NCBI RefSeq assembly: GCF_001632365.1
Contig: NW_024468535.1
Location: 312,893-376,892, forward strand
Origin: Laetiporus sulphureus 93-53
Lineage: Eukaryota > Basidiomycota > Agaricomycetes > Polyporales > Laetiporaceae
Direction of reading: 5' to 3'
Length of the DNA: 64,000 nt
Positions 13,057-24,136 of this stretch are shown one piece after another; position 1 is the first letter of the stretch; the number at the start of each line of letters is the position of its first letter. The position numbers and the translations under genes are program-made. Under the pieces are notes generated by a model. It was not told where the DNA came from. It saw nothing but the letters and a program-made list of their open reading frames with translations, and did no database searches.

Positions 13057-13117
13057 AGCAATACGTATCCGTAAGTATCGCTATACGAGACACCGTAAAA
13101 TGTATCATTGCGACTCT

Positions 13118-13310
13118 CCTTCATGACTCAGCGTCTGCGTCTGCCGCAAGAATTTTGTTCGCGTGAGACATCAGTGCCATCGTGCTCGCGTCCGCATCTG
13201 CGGGTTCTTCGAATAGAACGAACCGAGCGGTCAGAAAGCGTCCAGACCCACGGAGCGGAATTTCCCCGCCCCGCGCACCCGGCAAAGTGTGACTCTCCTT
13301 AGCCGAGGGC
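13118..13310 (-). pseudogene. 3'-end relic of DUF1479 gene, unit 2
   Basis: The minus strand resembles the last exon of the intact gene: ADADASTMALMSHANKILAA here against [20 protein letters not shown] there. Only about 190 bp remains; the rest of the gene is missing and the relic is fused to the intact gene's upstream flank. There is no start and no active-site residue. Confidence 0.8.
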
Positions 13311-13402
13311 GAATCCGACAGCAATACGGCATAAGAGCAAGATAGTGCGACGCGGCCCATATAAATGATGTTCTGTGGTGTCCACATGGCACCGAAATGA
13401 TG

Positions 13403-13545
13403 TAGCAACATCAAAAAATGCATCGACTTGTGGCCCAAGAACCTCCTTTCAGACTTTTCGCTGATTTTGGTTTGTACAATTCCTCGGACTCACTGTCCTT
13501 GTGGGTGACAGCAAGCGGGGAAGAACCGGATTTGAATCTTTTGAC
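13403..13545. mobile_element. Internally deleted copy of the short TIR element, unit 2
   Basis: Same chromosomal site as the unit 1 and unit 3 copies. The left part (ATCGACTTGTGG, GCTGATTTTGGTTTGTA) runs directly into the right part (CTCGGACTCACTGTCCTTG, AGCAAGCGG); about 75 bp of the body is gone and the termini are eroded. Orientation as in unit 3. Confidence 0.6.
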
Positions 13546-16500
13546 GAAGAAAGTCTTCCAGCGTCTTCACAGACTTGCACCTGACGAGTCCCGTCTGAGA
13601 ATGCGCCGCGTTATAGATGCGTTCGTAGCATGGACTGATGTTGCGACCGTCTTGAAAATTGGAAATGTCGCACTGCGATGCAGTTGCTTTGCAGGATGTA
13701 GAGGTTGCAGGAATGTCAATCAGGCTATATGATCGAGGATGTGACTTTGACTCAATTATCGGAATCAACTCAGAGCCCAATAATCATATATTCGTGCATA
13801 TCGCAAAAAGGATAGACTCGAACCATTGAATACAATCTTGAAAGTCTGCGATGCCCGCTTTGAGACGTCGAACATCTGTGAGAACAATTTAGTCAGGTGC
13901 AAAAACTTGTGGATTCCGCTATCTCGTAAGATAACGTACCGCCGTCATTCCGAAGATCTTACTGAACTATGCGCCGCGGAACACGATTTCAACTGTACCG
14001 CCTGGGTGTGACAGAACTTTCCCGACTAACAACAGTGATTTTTGGCCATGGGCCATCCTTCTAGCCTCCCGAGATCCTCCCTGCGAGGGGTAGTATAGTA
14101 CTACCTAGGCCCTTATCCGGCAGCGTGCTGTGGTTGACAAGGCCTGTCATGACATGACTCCTGAGTATTCTGACAGCTTGCCTTAACCGAACACGTCATA
14201 AAAGGGCGGGGAGCTACCGTCCTCTTCCCAGTAAAGATCAGCTGCAGCATGGGAGGCTTTACGCGTGGACCGCGGATGCGACGCAGCGGCCAGGGATGAA
14301 GCGAGGACGACGGCTGGTTGGCATGATGGTGGCAATCGGTTCGGCCAGACTTACTGGGGTCACCTGAGCGGGTTTGTTCGGCGGCGGACATCGAGGAGCA
14401 AGGGGCGCTACATGAGTATACGTTGGCTCGATACTCCCCCCTCCCCGTGGGAAGAGGCTGGGCGCAACCCGCAGGTGCTCCCATGAACGCATGCAGGAGA
14501 AAGCGCGGTGAGCGAAAAAGGTCATCGAATACCTCTGCGAAAGTATAAGCTACAGTCACGGAGATTTAGGAGATGCAACCAAACCTCTTATTTGTGCCGG
14601 CGGAATCCAAGAACAGAATTTGATTGAGGAACCTCGCCAGTCGGTCTTGGACTTGAAGGGCAACCTCGCTCGGTCCAGAACATGGCATATTGTCATGAGC
14701 AATTGAATACACCCACTCCTCCCCGACCCATGCTTCCATTTGAATGTGTCAAATTCTCCCTTGCATCGGCTTCATCACCGTGAACGGTGAAACACTCTGC
14801 CTCCAGATTGAAGACGCGTTCTAGAGTATCGTTCTTCCCAGCCAGCAAAGTCACCACGTCACGGGCATTGGCCACGGAGAGCACCTAGATCGACTACTTC
14901 AGCACAAGCGGATACGGATCGATGCAGTAGATTCCCGATAATTTGGATTTCTACGCACACAGACAAGCTCGTCATACGCCATTGTGGGCACCGCCAGTAG
15001 GACAACGACACTGCTGTCAATAGATAGGGGAAAAGAGAAGGACTCATGCATTGTGAGTGAAACTTGCGCCTTCGCGACGTTGTCATGCGAAGCGTCATTC
15101 TGCCCTGATATCGATCATGAGCTGAGGCCAGACGGGCATGAAATGCAATACATGATCATGCAGCCTCTGGGAAGGCTGTCATTTACGTATCCAATCCGCC
15201 AGCTCGCGAATACAAACAGAATGAGGTTAGCTTCTAAGGTGTTCTTGTCTTCATCATCCATCAACGACTGCATGGAGAGAACGAGCATTTCGGAATTTCC
15301 AGAGTGATATATTTGTCATTCTATGAATTCTGGCTCTCTTCTCTTCTGATGGACAAGAAGCGAGCTCAACAGCGTGGGTATTGTGACACATACCGGACGC
15401 ACTGACCAGGCATGGGAGCCAACCTATACATAGGAAAGACGAATAGAGGCGGCACAAGAGGGGCACGCTGAGCAGCAGGCAAGGGTCGGGAAGGAAAGTA
15501 TATTGAGCGAATTTTGCTTCGGAGTGGAATTAACAGTGCGGGGGGGGTCTGGCCGGGACTGCCGGGTACTGTTGGTGCCGGGGGTCACCATGGGGCTTGT
15601 CTACAGAGCAAAAGATGTACATCAGTATCGTGGCGAATCTGTCGAAGATCAGCACGAGCAAGCTGCAATTTGATGCACGATGTGGCATGCGATACTTTGG
15701 AAATTTCTCTTGCTGCACTCCGGATTGAAGGTATATAGGATGTACAGCTTGGTTCAACACCTATGAATTACTCCACAATGAGCGTGAAGTCCAAGGTGGT
15801 CCATGACCACATCACCAACGCGTCTTGTTGCAACATACCCCCGTTGAATTTCTGTAGGCAGTGGACTAAGAGCTCATCAGTGATGCGAAACAAAAGAGAA
15901 AACAAAAAAAGGTTTGCTATATGCGAACACCCCCCGCTTACGGCTGAGGAAGCTTCCTTGATTCTGCCCCATGGAATTCACTTCTGTGACCTTTTCGGGG
16001 CCGGCAGACCTGAGATGGCATGATGTTCAACGGGCGTGTCCTCGAAACATTCAGAGCGGTCGGCTGATCTGGTTGGCGCCATTACCAGCGCTTGCATTTC
16101 ACGGGACTCTCACGGTGAGGCGTCTGATAGGGCTGTGGCTAACAGGAACGTGGTTGCGAAGAATCAAATCGACCTGTGGCTCGAGAAACTTCGTGATGTT
16201 GATTTTGACTTGTAGAGGCGAATAAGCACACCATAAGAAGCTCTCAACCCGGAGAAAAGGAGATCGAGATCCTTTCTCGGCGGATTCACAGTCTTTTTTT
16301 GTGACCGCAAGCGGATAAAAGTTGGATTTGTTTTTTCTGATGAACATTAATGGCTGCAGATATTTCTGGATAGTGCCAGCATGCTTTTCATCGCAGGTTT
16401 ACCATTGGGTGTCGAACCCAATCTTTCCAGCATAGAGGAAGTGGCTCACGGTACGTGCATCTTCAACCTACTACGACATGCTCACTCTTCGAGCAAGGTA

Positions 16501-16786
16501 GCAGCATAAAATTATGGACGACACCAATCGAGACATGAGCGCGGGAGAAGTCTCGACATACCCTCATATCTGCCGCTCATGACAGTGTTTTTAGTCAAGG
16601 CCGGTGATCGCATGCAGCGTGTGTTGGAATGGAACACGTCAAGCGGAGCTTTCGTGTTTCGTTGGGTTCCTGGCTGCACGCGGGTCCAGGACATGCACCG
16701 GCCACCATCGAACGATAGCAAAGTTGCACTGCTCCATCATGAACCCATGGGTTTTAGGGGGCGCAACGGAGGCCAAGGACCCGAAA
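13546..16786. other. Non-coding stretch of tandem unit 2
   Basis: Duplicated intergenic DNA corresponding to 8410-11340, without a supported gene. It shares with unit 3, but not unit 1, a block around 15400-15530 (ending GAGCGAATTTTGCTTCGGA). This suggests units 2 and 3 are closer to each other. Confidence 0.55.
16155..16345. mobile_element. Extra inserted copy of the short TIR element, unit 2 only
   Basis: About 190 bp homologous to the elements at 8184 and 19519, but at a different site. The matching place in units 1 and 3 (for example GGAAGAATAATGGCTGC at 22343-22359) is empty. Here that sequence is split after GAAGAA, and TAATGGCTGC resumes after the element. The body is oriented as in unit 3. 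Confidence 0.65.
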
Positions 16787-16789
16787 ATA

Positions 16790-16795
16790 TATAAA
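16790..16795 (+). promoter_or_regulatory. TATA box of secreted protein copy 2
   Basis: TATAAA 144 bp before the ATG at 16934, in the same position as in units 1 and 3. A candidate 5'-UTR intron spans about 16856-16913 (GTCAGT to TTTTGCAG). Confidence 0.55.
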
Positions 16796-16933
16796 GGCCC
16801 GCCTTGGGATGACCTCCCACCAGGTCCCAACCGACAAGTATCTCATCGCCTATACGTCAGTCCAGCTATTGTATCTCATCCAGCGACATCTCGCTCACCG
16901 ACGTGTTTTGCAGATAGCAGGAATTTGAACGCC

Positions 16934-17194
16934 ATGACTACGTTTTCGACATTCGTCCGCACCGCGCTCGTGCTCGTGTTCGTAGCGCAGAAGGCCGTAG
17001 CCTACCGCTGCTACTGCGTCTACCCCGATGGAGGATCTGCCAATACTGTTTCCGAGATTTGCTGCGTCCAGACGGGCGGCGAATGGGAAGGACCCACCTA
17101 CTGTAACGTCGGCGCTGACTTCGGTTCGTTCAGCCGCTGCTGCACCGACCCGAGCGAGGGCCGCGAGAACTACCATGACTCTTGCTACGCCTAG
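16934..17194 (+). CDS. Small secreted 8-cysteine protein, copy 2
   Basis: An 86-residue precursor from ATG 16934, with signal peptide MTTFSTFVRTALVLVFVAQK and probable cut after VA, before YRCYC. The mature chain keeps exactly the cysteine spacing of copy 1 (C-x1-C-x14-CC-x12-C-x11-CC-x13-C), plus the shared blocks VYPDGG, TGGEWEGPTYC and ENYHDSCYA. The frame is open further upstream, but the TATA box, the candidate leader intron and the alignment with the other copies all support this ATG. The coding sequence is clearly better conserved between units than its surroundings, which argues for function. TAG is followed directly by GTACTC, a possible 3'-UTR intron donor. Confidence 0.87.
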   Translation: MTTFSTFVRTALVLVFVAQKAVAYRCYCVYPDGGSANTVSEICCVQTGGEWEGPTYCNVGADFGSFSRCCTDPSEGRENYHDSCYA

Positions 17195-18159
17195 GTACTC
17201 TTGTCCATTAATTGCCGTTCTCTATGCTGACTGGCACACTAGGCTGCACAGAAGCTTAGATCGTCCCCGCAGGCAATAGGCATCGAGGACAGAGCATGCG
17301 TGAACAGACGATGGAAGGTTCAGCTGTGTACGGGTAGTTGGATTACGTTGAGAAATTGAAAACGTCGTTTGGAATGTGAATTTGCAGAAGAAAGTCTTCT
17401 CAATGTCACAATGCTTTCGAAAGGTGCGGTCGTCCATATTTTTCCCGAGAAGGAGCTGTCATCGGTGAACCTGTGGACCAAGTCAGACCAGTCGAACAAA
17501 ATAGAACATGATACATGTCGGAGCATCACCAACTCTTCCTATGCATTGTATATCCCCGTCTCATGAAGGTATGTGGACTGTGCGGCATTAAGTCAGTGAT
17601 TGATACACCTGCTTCATCGTAATCGCTGAAACGTCCAGAGTGACTAAATAAGCCGCCAATGGTCACATCCTCAACATCTAAATATGCAACGCAGGACGCT
17701 ATTCACACCGAGATCACGGTATGATCTCGGTGTGTTCAGGAGACGTCCGTGTCAATCGCATCGGTCAGTGTCAGTTCAGTCAATCACATTGACGCGTGGC
17801 CATGGTGCAAGTCGGATGCCGGCCAAAGAGTAGATTGATACAGGCTGTTATCAGCAATCGGAGCATTGGAATAAATGTGAATTTGGTTTGCTTGATTTGT
17901 ATAGCGTGAAACACCGAGATACTCTCGTGAGTAATTTTCCTTCTGCAAAGTTAGCATAGCTTGCAGATGAGATCAATCTAAATGATATCACAAGTCTACT
18001 TTGCATAGACGTTGTTGACAGGCGTCGCAATTGCCTCTGGGAAACTCACCGAATATTGTATAAGTCCCATTGCGTCGTCTACGAATCTAGCAGAAGGCAT
18101 AGATGCATGATCCAAACATATCATACGCATTCACGAACGGTTAACAGACAATTTCCCCA

Positions 18160-19118
18160 GCAGTTAACAACATCTCTCGTTCTCACCGACCTTCCTTCAG
18201 TCTTCCAGTCACCTACGCATCAACCAATTGGCTGTCGGACTGGAGACGCGAAGGCTTCTCGAGGCGCCCGATCAGCACGTCTGCGAGCGCGCTCGCGGAG
18301 GTAAGGACACAGCCCTCCCACACCAGCGGCGGCAGAGCAGGCTGCTCGAGCAGCAGCGCTAGCGTCCGACTCTGACTCCTGAGATCATGGCCGCTATATG
18401 CCACTCACCGGAGGCAGAATAAACAGCATTGCCAACGACACATAGTATGCCACCAGACTCGCGAGCAGCGCGTACGGCTTACTAGAGGTGCTGTAAAAAA
18501 CGACGCACTCCTGATACGAAAGTGCTGGACCGTAGCTCCTGCCTCGTCTTCCTACCCTAAACTGCTAGTCGTCAGCTGATGGAGGGATCATGATGTCCGC
18601 TGGACGATCGCGATGTTTGACCATGGGAGAGCCATCCCGTACTCAGGAGGGGATGTATGCGGCACGGGGTAACATAGACTGGGCTGCGCGCTCGGAACAT
18701 TTTGGGTACTTACTCACGCATAGAAATAAAAACTTATTGTAGACGCTTTTGGCCGCTCAAGGATAGGTGTCATGCTCATCTGTGCTCAGTGTAGTCCGCG
18801 AAAACCCCCGAAATGATGTGCGACGGGAAGTCGAAGTGCTGGAGAATATCGATAATGTGCCACATGAGACGCCTCCCGCTAACCGATAGATGGTTAGGGA
18901 CTATCCCAGACAAGCGTTAGGTCCAGCAGCGGCCTTCATGGTTTGGTTAGTGAGTTAGGCTGGAAAATCGGCTGCGACAGAGTCGAATCCGCATGATGAG
19001 ACAATGTCACAGGTATCTACGCCCGTCAATCGATGCTCACCGCAGAATCATGTGGTGAATGAGTCATGAAACAGCAACCGACCTCTGTACCGATGACCAA
19101 TACGGTCCGATGGCACTG
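18160..19118 (-). pseudogene. Relic of saccharopine-dehydrogenase-like gene, unit 2
   Basis: Minus strand. The last exon is recognisable (LALLLEQPALPPLVWEG and ASALADVLIGRLEKP, about 18360-18240), as is the membrane-segment exon (about 18415-18560). The exon carrying MEKGFLEAINYT in the intact copy is missing between them. Frames are interrupted: the exon equivalent to 24780-24860 contains insertions and deletions. The 5' end is lost at the duplication junction near 19118. Confidence 0.8.
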
Positions 19119-19199
19119 AAAAACTGTATCCGTAAGTGTCGCTATACAAGACACAGTGAAATGTATAATTATGACTCTCCTGTTCTCCGCACAATCCCG

Positions 19200-19412
19200 A
19201 TGTCGCAGATATGGTCTTTACGGCGGGGTGTCAGCGTCTTCCGCAAGAATTTCGTTCGCGCGCGATGTTATTGCTGTCGTGCTCGCGTCCGCATCTGCGG
19301 GTACTCTGAATGGGGCGAACTGAGCAGTCGGCGGGCATCCAGACCGATGGAGCGGACTTTCCCCGCCTCCGCGCGCCCGGCAAAGCGTGATCCACCTTCG
19401 CCGAGGGCGAGA
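19200..19412 (-). pseudogene. 3'-end relic of DUF1479 gene, unit 3
   Basis: The minus strand keeps the last-exon sequence (IGLDARRLLSSPHSEYPQM, and in another frame TSRANEILAEDAD), corresponding to [17 protein letters not shown] of the intact gene. The mixed frames show indels. It has the same internal deletion junction as unit 2, so the deletion pre-dates the split of units 2 and 3. Confidence 0.8.
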
Positions 19413-19518
19413 CTGACAGCGATAAGGCATGAGAGTATCTGACATATGCAGGTAATCAAAGTAGCGCGGTGAGGCCCATACAAATGGTATTCTGTGGTGT
19501 CCACATGGCACTGAAATG

Positions 19519-19737
19519 TAGCAACGTCAGGAAACTAAAATCGACTTGTGGCTCAAGAACTCCCTTTTCGACTTGTTCTCGCTGATTTTGATTTGTAAAA
19601 GTCGATAAACACACGATAAGAAGCTCTCAACTCGGAGGCAAAACAACTTGCAATCGAGATCCGGAGACTTTCTCGGACTCACTGTCCTTTTCGGTGACGG
19701 CAAGCGGATAAAGGCCGGATTTTAGTTTTCCTGATGA
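19519..19737. mobile_element. Short TIR element (MITE-like), unit 3 copy
   Basis: About 219 bp. The left end is TAGCAACGTCAGGAAACTAA and the right end GTTTTCCTGATG, degraded forms of the TIR seen cleanly at 8184-8409. Flanks match those of units 1 and 2 (CACATGGCACTGAAAT on the left, CTTCCGGAGCCTTC on the right). Confidence 0.65.
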
Positions 19738-22700
19738 AGGTCTTCCGGAGCCTTCAAGGACTTTCACGCGACGAGTCCTACCCGAAGATGCCCCGCGCTA
19801 CAGACGCGTTCGCGTCATGAGCTAATGTTGCAATCCTCTTGAAACTTGGCAATGTCGGACTACGATGCAGATGCTTTGCAGGGTGTACAGGTTGCAGGCA
19901 TCTAAATCAGACTATGTAATCGAGGTCGCAAGTCTAACTTGATTGATTGGAATCAAATCAGGACCCATCATGACATGTTCGTGGACATCATAACAGTGTG
20001 AACAATTGAGTCAGGTGCAAAATTTCGCTCTCTCGTAGATAACGTACCGCGGTCATTCCGGAAACCTTATTGAACTGTGCGCCGCGCAACACGGTAGAAC
20101 TGTACCGCCTGAAAATGACGAGATTTCGGCCGACTGAAAAGGGCAATATCGGCCATGGGGCATCCTTCTAGCCTCCAGGGACCTCCACCTGCATGGTATA
20201 GTACTGGCCCCTTGTCCAGAAGCGTGCTGTGGTCGACAAGGACTGTCATGACTCCTGATGATTCTGACAGCTCTCCGTAACCGAGTGCGTGATGAAGAAG
20301 GGGAGCTACCGGCCTCTTCCCAGTAGAGACATCTGCTACAGCATGAGGCTTCACGTGCGGACCGTGGACGCGACTCCGCAGGGGGGCCAGAATTGAAAGC
20401 GAGCATGATGGCTGGCTGGCACGAGGGCCGAAAATGGGCTCGGCCACATTTACTCGGGCCTCCTCAGCACGCTTGTTTGGTGGCGGACGTCGATGAGGAA
20501 GGGAAGAATACGTTGGCTCGACAGTGGACACCCACCGTGGGAAAAGGCTGGGCGTCACCCGCGTCGCCCTCAAGCAGGCACGCCAGAGAAGCGCGGAGAG
20601 CAAAAGAGCAATTGGAGATCACAGCGAAAGTAAAAGCCACAGTCGCGGAGACGGAGAAGATGCGATCGAATCCGCCGCTCATTTGTGCCGGAACCTTAAA
20701 AATAGAAGCTTAATTGAAATAGCTCGCCGGTCGGTCTTGGACTTGAAAGGCAATCTCGCTCGGTCCAGTGGCAGATCGTCACTAACAGATGAAAACATAC
20801 CTTGCATAACCATGCAACTGGAAATGTCCATTTGAAATTACCCCTTGCTTCGGCTCCATCATACAATAAGGGTCATCATACTCGGCCGCAGCTCCGAGTC
20901 GGCTGTCATAATGTATATTCATGTATATTCAAGGCACCGTTAGTCACCGTGAAAGAGTATTCCTACAGACAAAACACGTTCGAGAGTATCATTCTTCCTA
21001 GCAGAGACACGTCACGGGCATTGGCCGCAGAGAGCACCTAAATTGACTAGTTTAGCAAAAGCGTATATCGATAGGTGCAATAGACCCCAACATTGAGCAT
21101 TTCTACCCACGTCGACAAGCTCGTCACACAGCTTCGTGGGCACCACCAGGTGGGGAACAACGCTGCAAGAGTCAATAGATTGGGGAAAAAGAGGCGGACT
21201 TCATGCATCGTGAACGAAACTTGCGCCTTCTCGATGTTCTCGTGCGAGGCACCATTCTGCCCTGGATACTGGTCATGGGTCGAGGCCACGCGGGCATGAA
21301 ACGGGGTGCGAAATCGTGCGGTATCCGGAAACGCTGCCATGCACGTATTCCAAGCCGCCGGCTCGCTGATAGGAACAGAAGGAGGGTGGTTTCCGAGGCG
21401 TTCTTGTCTTTAGCATCCGTCAACGGCCGCGCGGAGACAGAACAATCATTTCGGAAATTTCAGAGTCACATTTCTTTCAGTATATGGAGTCGGGTGTCTC
21501 TTGTCTTTTGACGGACAAGAAGCAAGCATCGGACGTGCAGCACCGGGTACTGGGGCACATATCGCATGCACCGGCCAGGCACGGGAGACGACCTACTATT
21601 CATAGGAAGGACGAATAGAGGCGGCGTAAGGGAGGCACGCTGAGCGGCAGGCAAGGGTCTGGAAGGACAGTATATTGAGCGAATTTTGCTTCGGATTGGA
21701 AGCAGTAGTGAGGAGCCTGGCCGGGACCGCGGGGTCACCATGGAGCTTGTCTACAGAACAGCGAATGTGCATCATTATCACGGCGAATCTGTCGAAGACC
21801 AGAGCGAGCAACCTTCAATTTGATACACGATATGACTGGCGGCACTTTGCCAATCAGTCTTGCTACACTACGGAAAATGAAAACGAATAGGACGCACAGC
21901 ATTACTGACTGCCAGTAAGTCACTCTATAACAGTAGGTCGATCCATGTCTGCCATACCGCGTTTCGTCGCAAATATACTTTGCTCATTTTTGCAGGCTAT
22001 GGACCAAGGACTGATAAGCCATGCCATGTCGCGTCAAAAAAAAGGTTTGCTTGATAGAAACAGCACGGCTTACGGCTGAGCCTTCCCTGCGCCTATCGTA
22101 TGCCATTCGCTTCCGATGAGCTCCTCGGTGCTGGCAGACTTGTGATGGCATGATGTCCAACGTGCGTGTCCTCGACAGATTCGGAGTGGTCGGCTGATCT
22201 GATTAGCGCCATTATTAGCGCTTGCACCTCTCACGGTGAGGGCATCCAGGGTCGTGGCCGCGCCAACACTATCAGGCAGCGCCTAATGCAATGGAACGAC
22301 AGAAATACGTTTACGGAAAAAAAATTCGAGGGACGTGGTGACGGAAGAATAATGGCTGCAACTATTTCTGAACCGTACCAGTTGCCTGATTTCGATCGTT
22401 CCGCTTGCCTTCCATAGCATGATCATCAATGGGTGTCAAACCCAACGGTTTTAGCACAGCAGAAGTGGCTCACGGTACGTGCATCCTCAACCTACGACAC
22501 GCTCACTGTTCGAGTAAGGTAGGAGCATGAAATGCGAAGGCAAAGTATGGACGAGACCAACCGAGATATGAGCGCGGAAGAAGCCTCGACATACGCTCAT
22601 ATTCGCCGCTCATGACCGTGTTTTTAGTCAAGGCCGATAATCGCATTGCAGCGAAGAGCAGCGTTTTATGGAATGGAACACGTTAAGCGGAGCTTTCGTG

Positions 22701-22835
22701 TTTCATTGGGTTCCAAGCTACACGCGGGTCCAAGATATGCACCATCGAAGGAAAGCAAAGTCGCACCTCTTTATCATGAACCCATGGGTTTCAGGGGGGA
22801 GGGGGTGCAACGCAGGCCAAAGACGCGAAAAATCA
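19738..22835. other. Non-coding stretch of tandem unit 3
   Basis: Counterpart of 8410-11340 and 13546-16786. No gene supported; only short frames that are not conserved between units. Confidence 0.55.
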
Positions 22836-22841
22836 TATAAA
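22836..22841 (+). promoter_or_regulatory. TATA box of secreted protein copy 3
   Basis: TATAAA 145 bp before ATG 22981. A candidate leader intron runs from about 22902 to 22960 (GTCAGT to TTTTTCCAG). Confidence 0.55.
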
Positions 22842-22980
22842 GGCTCGCCTTGCGATGACTTCCCACCAGGTCCCAATCGACAAGTATCTCATCACCTACA
22901 AGTCAGTCCAGCTATTGTCTCTCATTCTGCGACATCTCGCTCACCGGCGTGTTTTTCCAGATAGCAGGAATTTGAACACC

Positions 22981-23241
22981 ATGACTACGTTTTCGGCATT
23001 CGTACGCACCGCGCTCGTGCTCGTGTTCGTAGCGCAGAAGGCCGTAGCCTACCGCTGCTACTGCGTCTACCCCGATGGAGGAGCTGCCAATGATGTTTCC
23101 CATGTTTGCTGCCTCGAGACGAGTGGCAAATGGGAAGAACCCACCTACTGCAATGTCGGCGACAGCTTCGGTGCGTTCAGCCGCTGCTGCACCGACCCGA
23201 GCGAGGGCCGTGAGAACTACCACGACTCTTGCTACGCCTAG
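22981..23241 (+). CDS. Small secreted 8-cysteine protein, copy 3
   Basis: An 86-residue precursor, closest to copy 2. The signal peptide is MTTFSAFVRTALVLVFVAQK, followed by KAVA and the mature start YRCYC. All eight cysteines keep their spacing. Differences from copy 2 fall in the loops (AANDVSHVCCLETSGKWEEP against SANTVSEICCVQTGGEWEGP), while the C-terminal block ENYHDSCYA is unchanged. This pattern, variable loops on a fixed cysteine frame, is common in secreted effector or defence-type families; that functional reading is inference. The stop TAG is followed by GTATTC, as in the other copies. Confidence 0.87.
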   Translation: MTTFSAFVRTALVLVFVAQKAVAYRCYCVYPDGGAANDVSHVCCLETSGKWEEPTYCNVGDSFGAFSRCCTDPSEGRENYHDSCYA

Positions 23242-24136
23242 GTATTCTTCTCCATTACTTGGCGTTCTCTATGCTGACTGGCACATTAGGCTGCACAGAA
23301 GCTTAGATCGTCCCCGCAGGGCAATAGGCACCAAGGACAGAGCATGCGTGAACAGACAATGGAGGGTGTTTCAGTTGTGTAGGGGTAGTTGGATTACGTT
23401 GAGAAATTGAGAATGTCGTTTGAAATGTCCATTTGCGTAAGAAAGTCTTCTCAATGTCACAATGCTTTCGAAAGGCGTGGTCGTCCTTATTTTTTCCGGG
23501 AGGACCTGTCATCGGTGTACCTGCGAACCAAGTCAGACCAGTCGAAAAAATAGAACATGATACGTGTCGGAGCATCACCAACTCTTCCTATGCACTGTAT
23601 ATCCCCGGCTCATGAGTGACTCAATAAGCCGCCAATGGTCACATCCTCAGCGTTTGAACACGCACTGCAGGACAATATGCAAGCCATGATCTCGGTGTCC
23701 CAGGAGATGCCCGTGGTCACATCGGTTGCCAGTGAAGCGAATCACAGTAACATATGGCCAAAGTGTAAGTCAGATGCCGACTAGAGGGTATACTGATAGA
23801 ATGCTATTGCCAGCAATTGCAGCATCGGAATAGATATCAAGTTGATTTACACAATGTCAAGCTCCCGAGACACTCTCGTGAGTAATTGTCGTTCTGAAAA
23901 CTTAGCATAGCTTGCTAATCATATCAAATCACATAACATCACAAGTCTAATAAGCATGGGTACCGTTAATCGATGTCGCAACTGACCCCTTGGAGAAACT
24001 CACCGAACACTGTATAAATCCCATTGCATCGTCCATGAATCTAGCAGAAGGCATAGATGTATGATCCAAACATAGCAAACGCACTCACGAACGGGTAGCA
24101 GACAATTCCACCAGCGGTCAATAGCATCTATCCTTC

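Larger units (their letters stand above)
5929..13062. repeat. Tandem segmental duplication, unit 1
   Basis: First of three tandem copies. It begins just past the 3' end of the DUF1479 gene, at the motif shared by all units (GTATCGCTACACGAGACAC at 5940-5958, recurring with few changes at 13074 and about 19136). It contains the complete DUF1479 gene, the first 8-cysteine secreted protein (11484-11753) and a short relic of the saccharopine-dehydrogenase-like gene (12575-13056). Boundaries were set by comparing units by eye and are good to about 10-20 bp. Compared with unit 3, most of the 3' half of the dehydrogenase-like gene has been lost. Confidence 0.85.
13063..19124. repeat. Tandem segmental duplication, unit 2
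   Basis: Middle copy. It opens where dehydrogenase-like sequence (CCAATACGGTCCGACGGCAC, 13034-13053) passes into sequence from below the DUF1479 gene. About 1.9 kb of that gene is missing; its last ~200 bp is joined directly to its own upstream flank. It contains the second secreted protein (16934-17194), an extra inserted copy of the inverted-repeat element (about 16155-16345), and a longer but broken dehydrogenase-like relic (18160-19118). Confidence 0.85.

Noticed and set aside
16604..16933. Longer open frame upstream of secreted protein copy 2
   Set aside because: It spans the TATA box and leader, is not kept in the other copies, and would hide the signal peptide.
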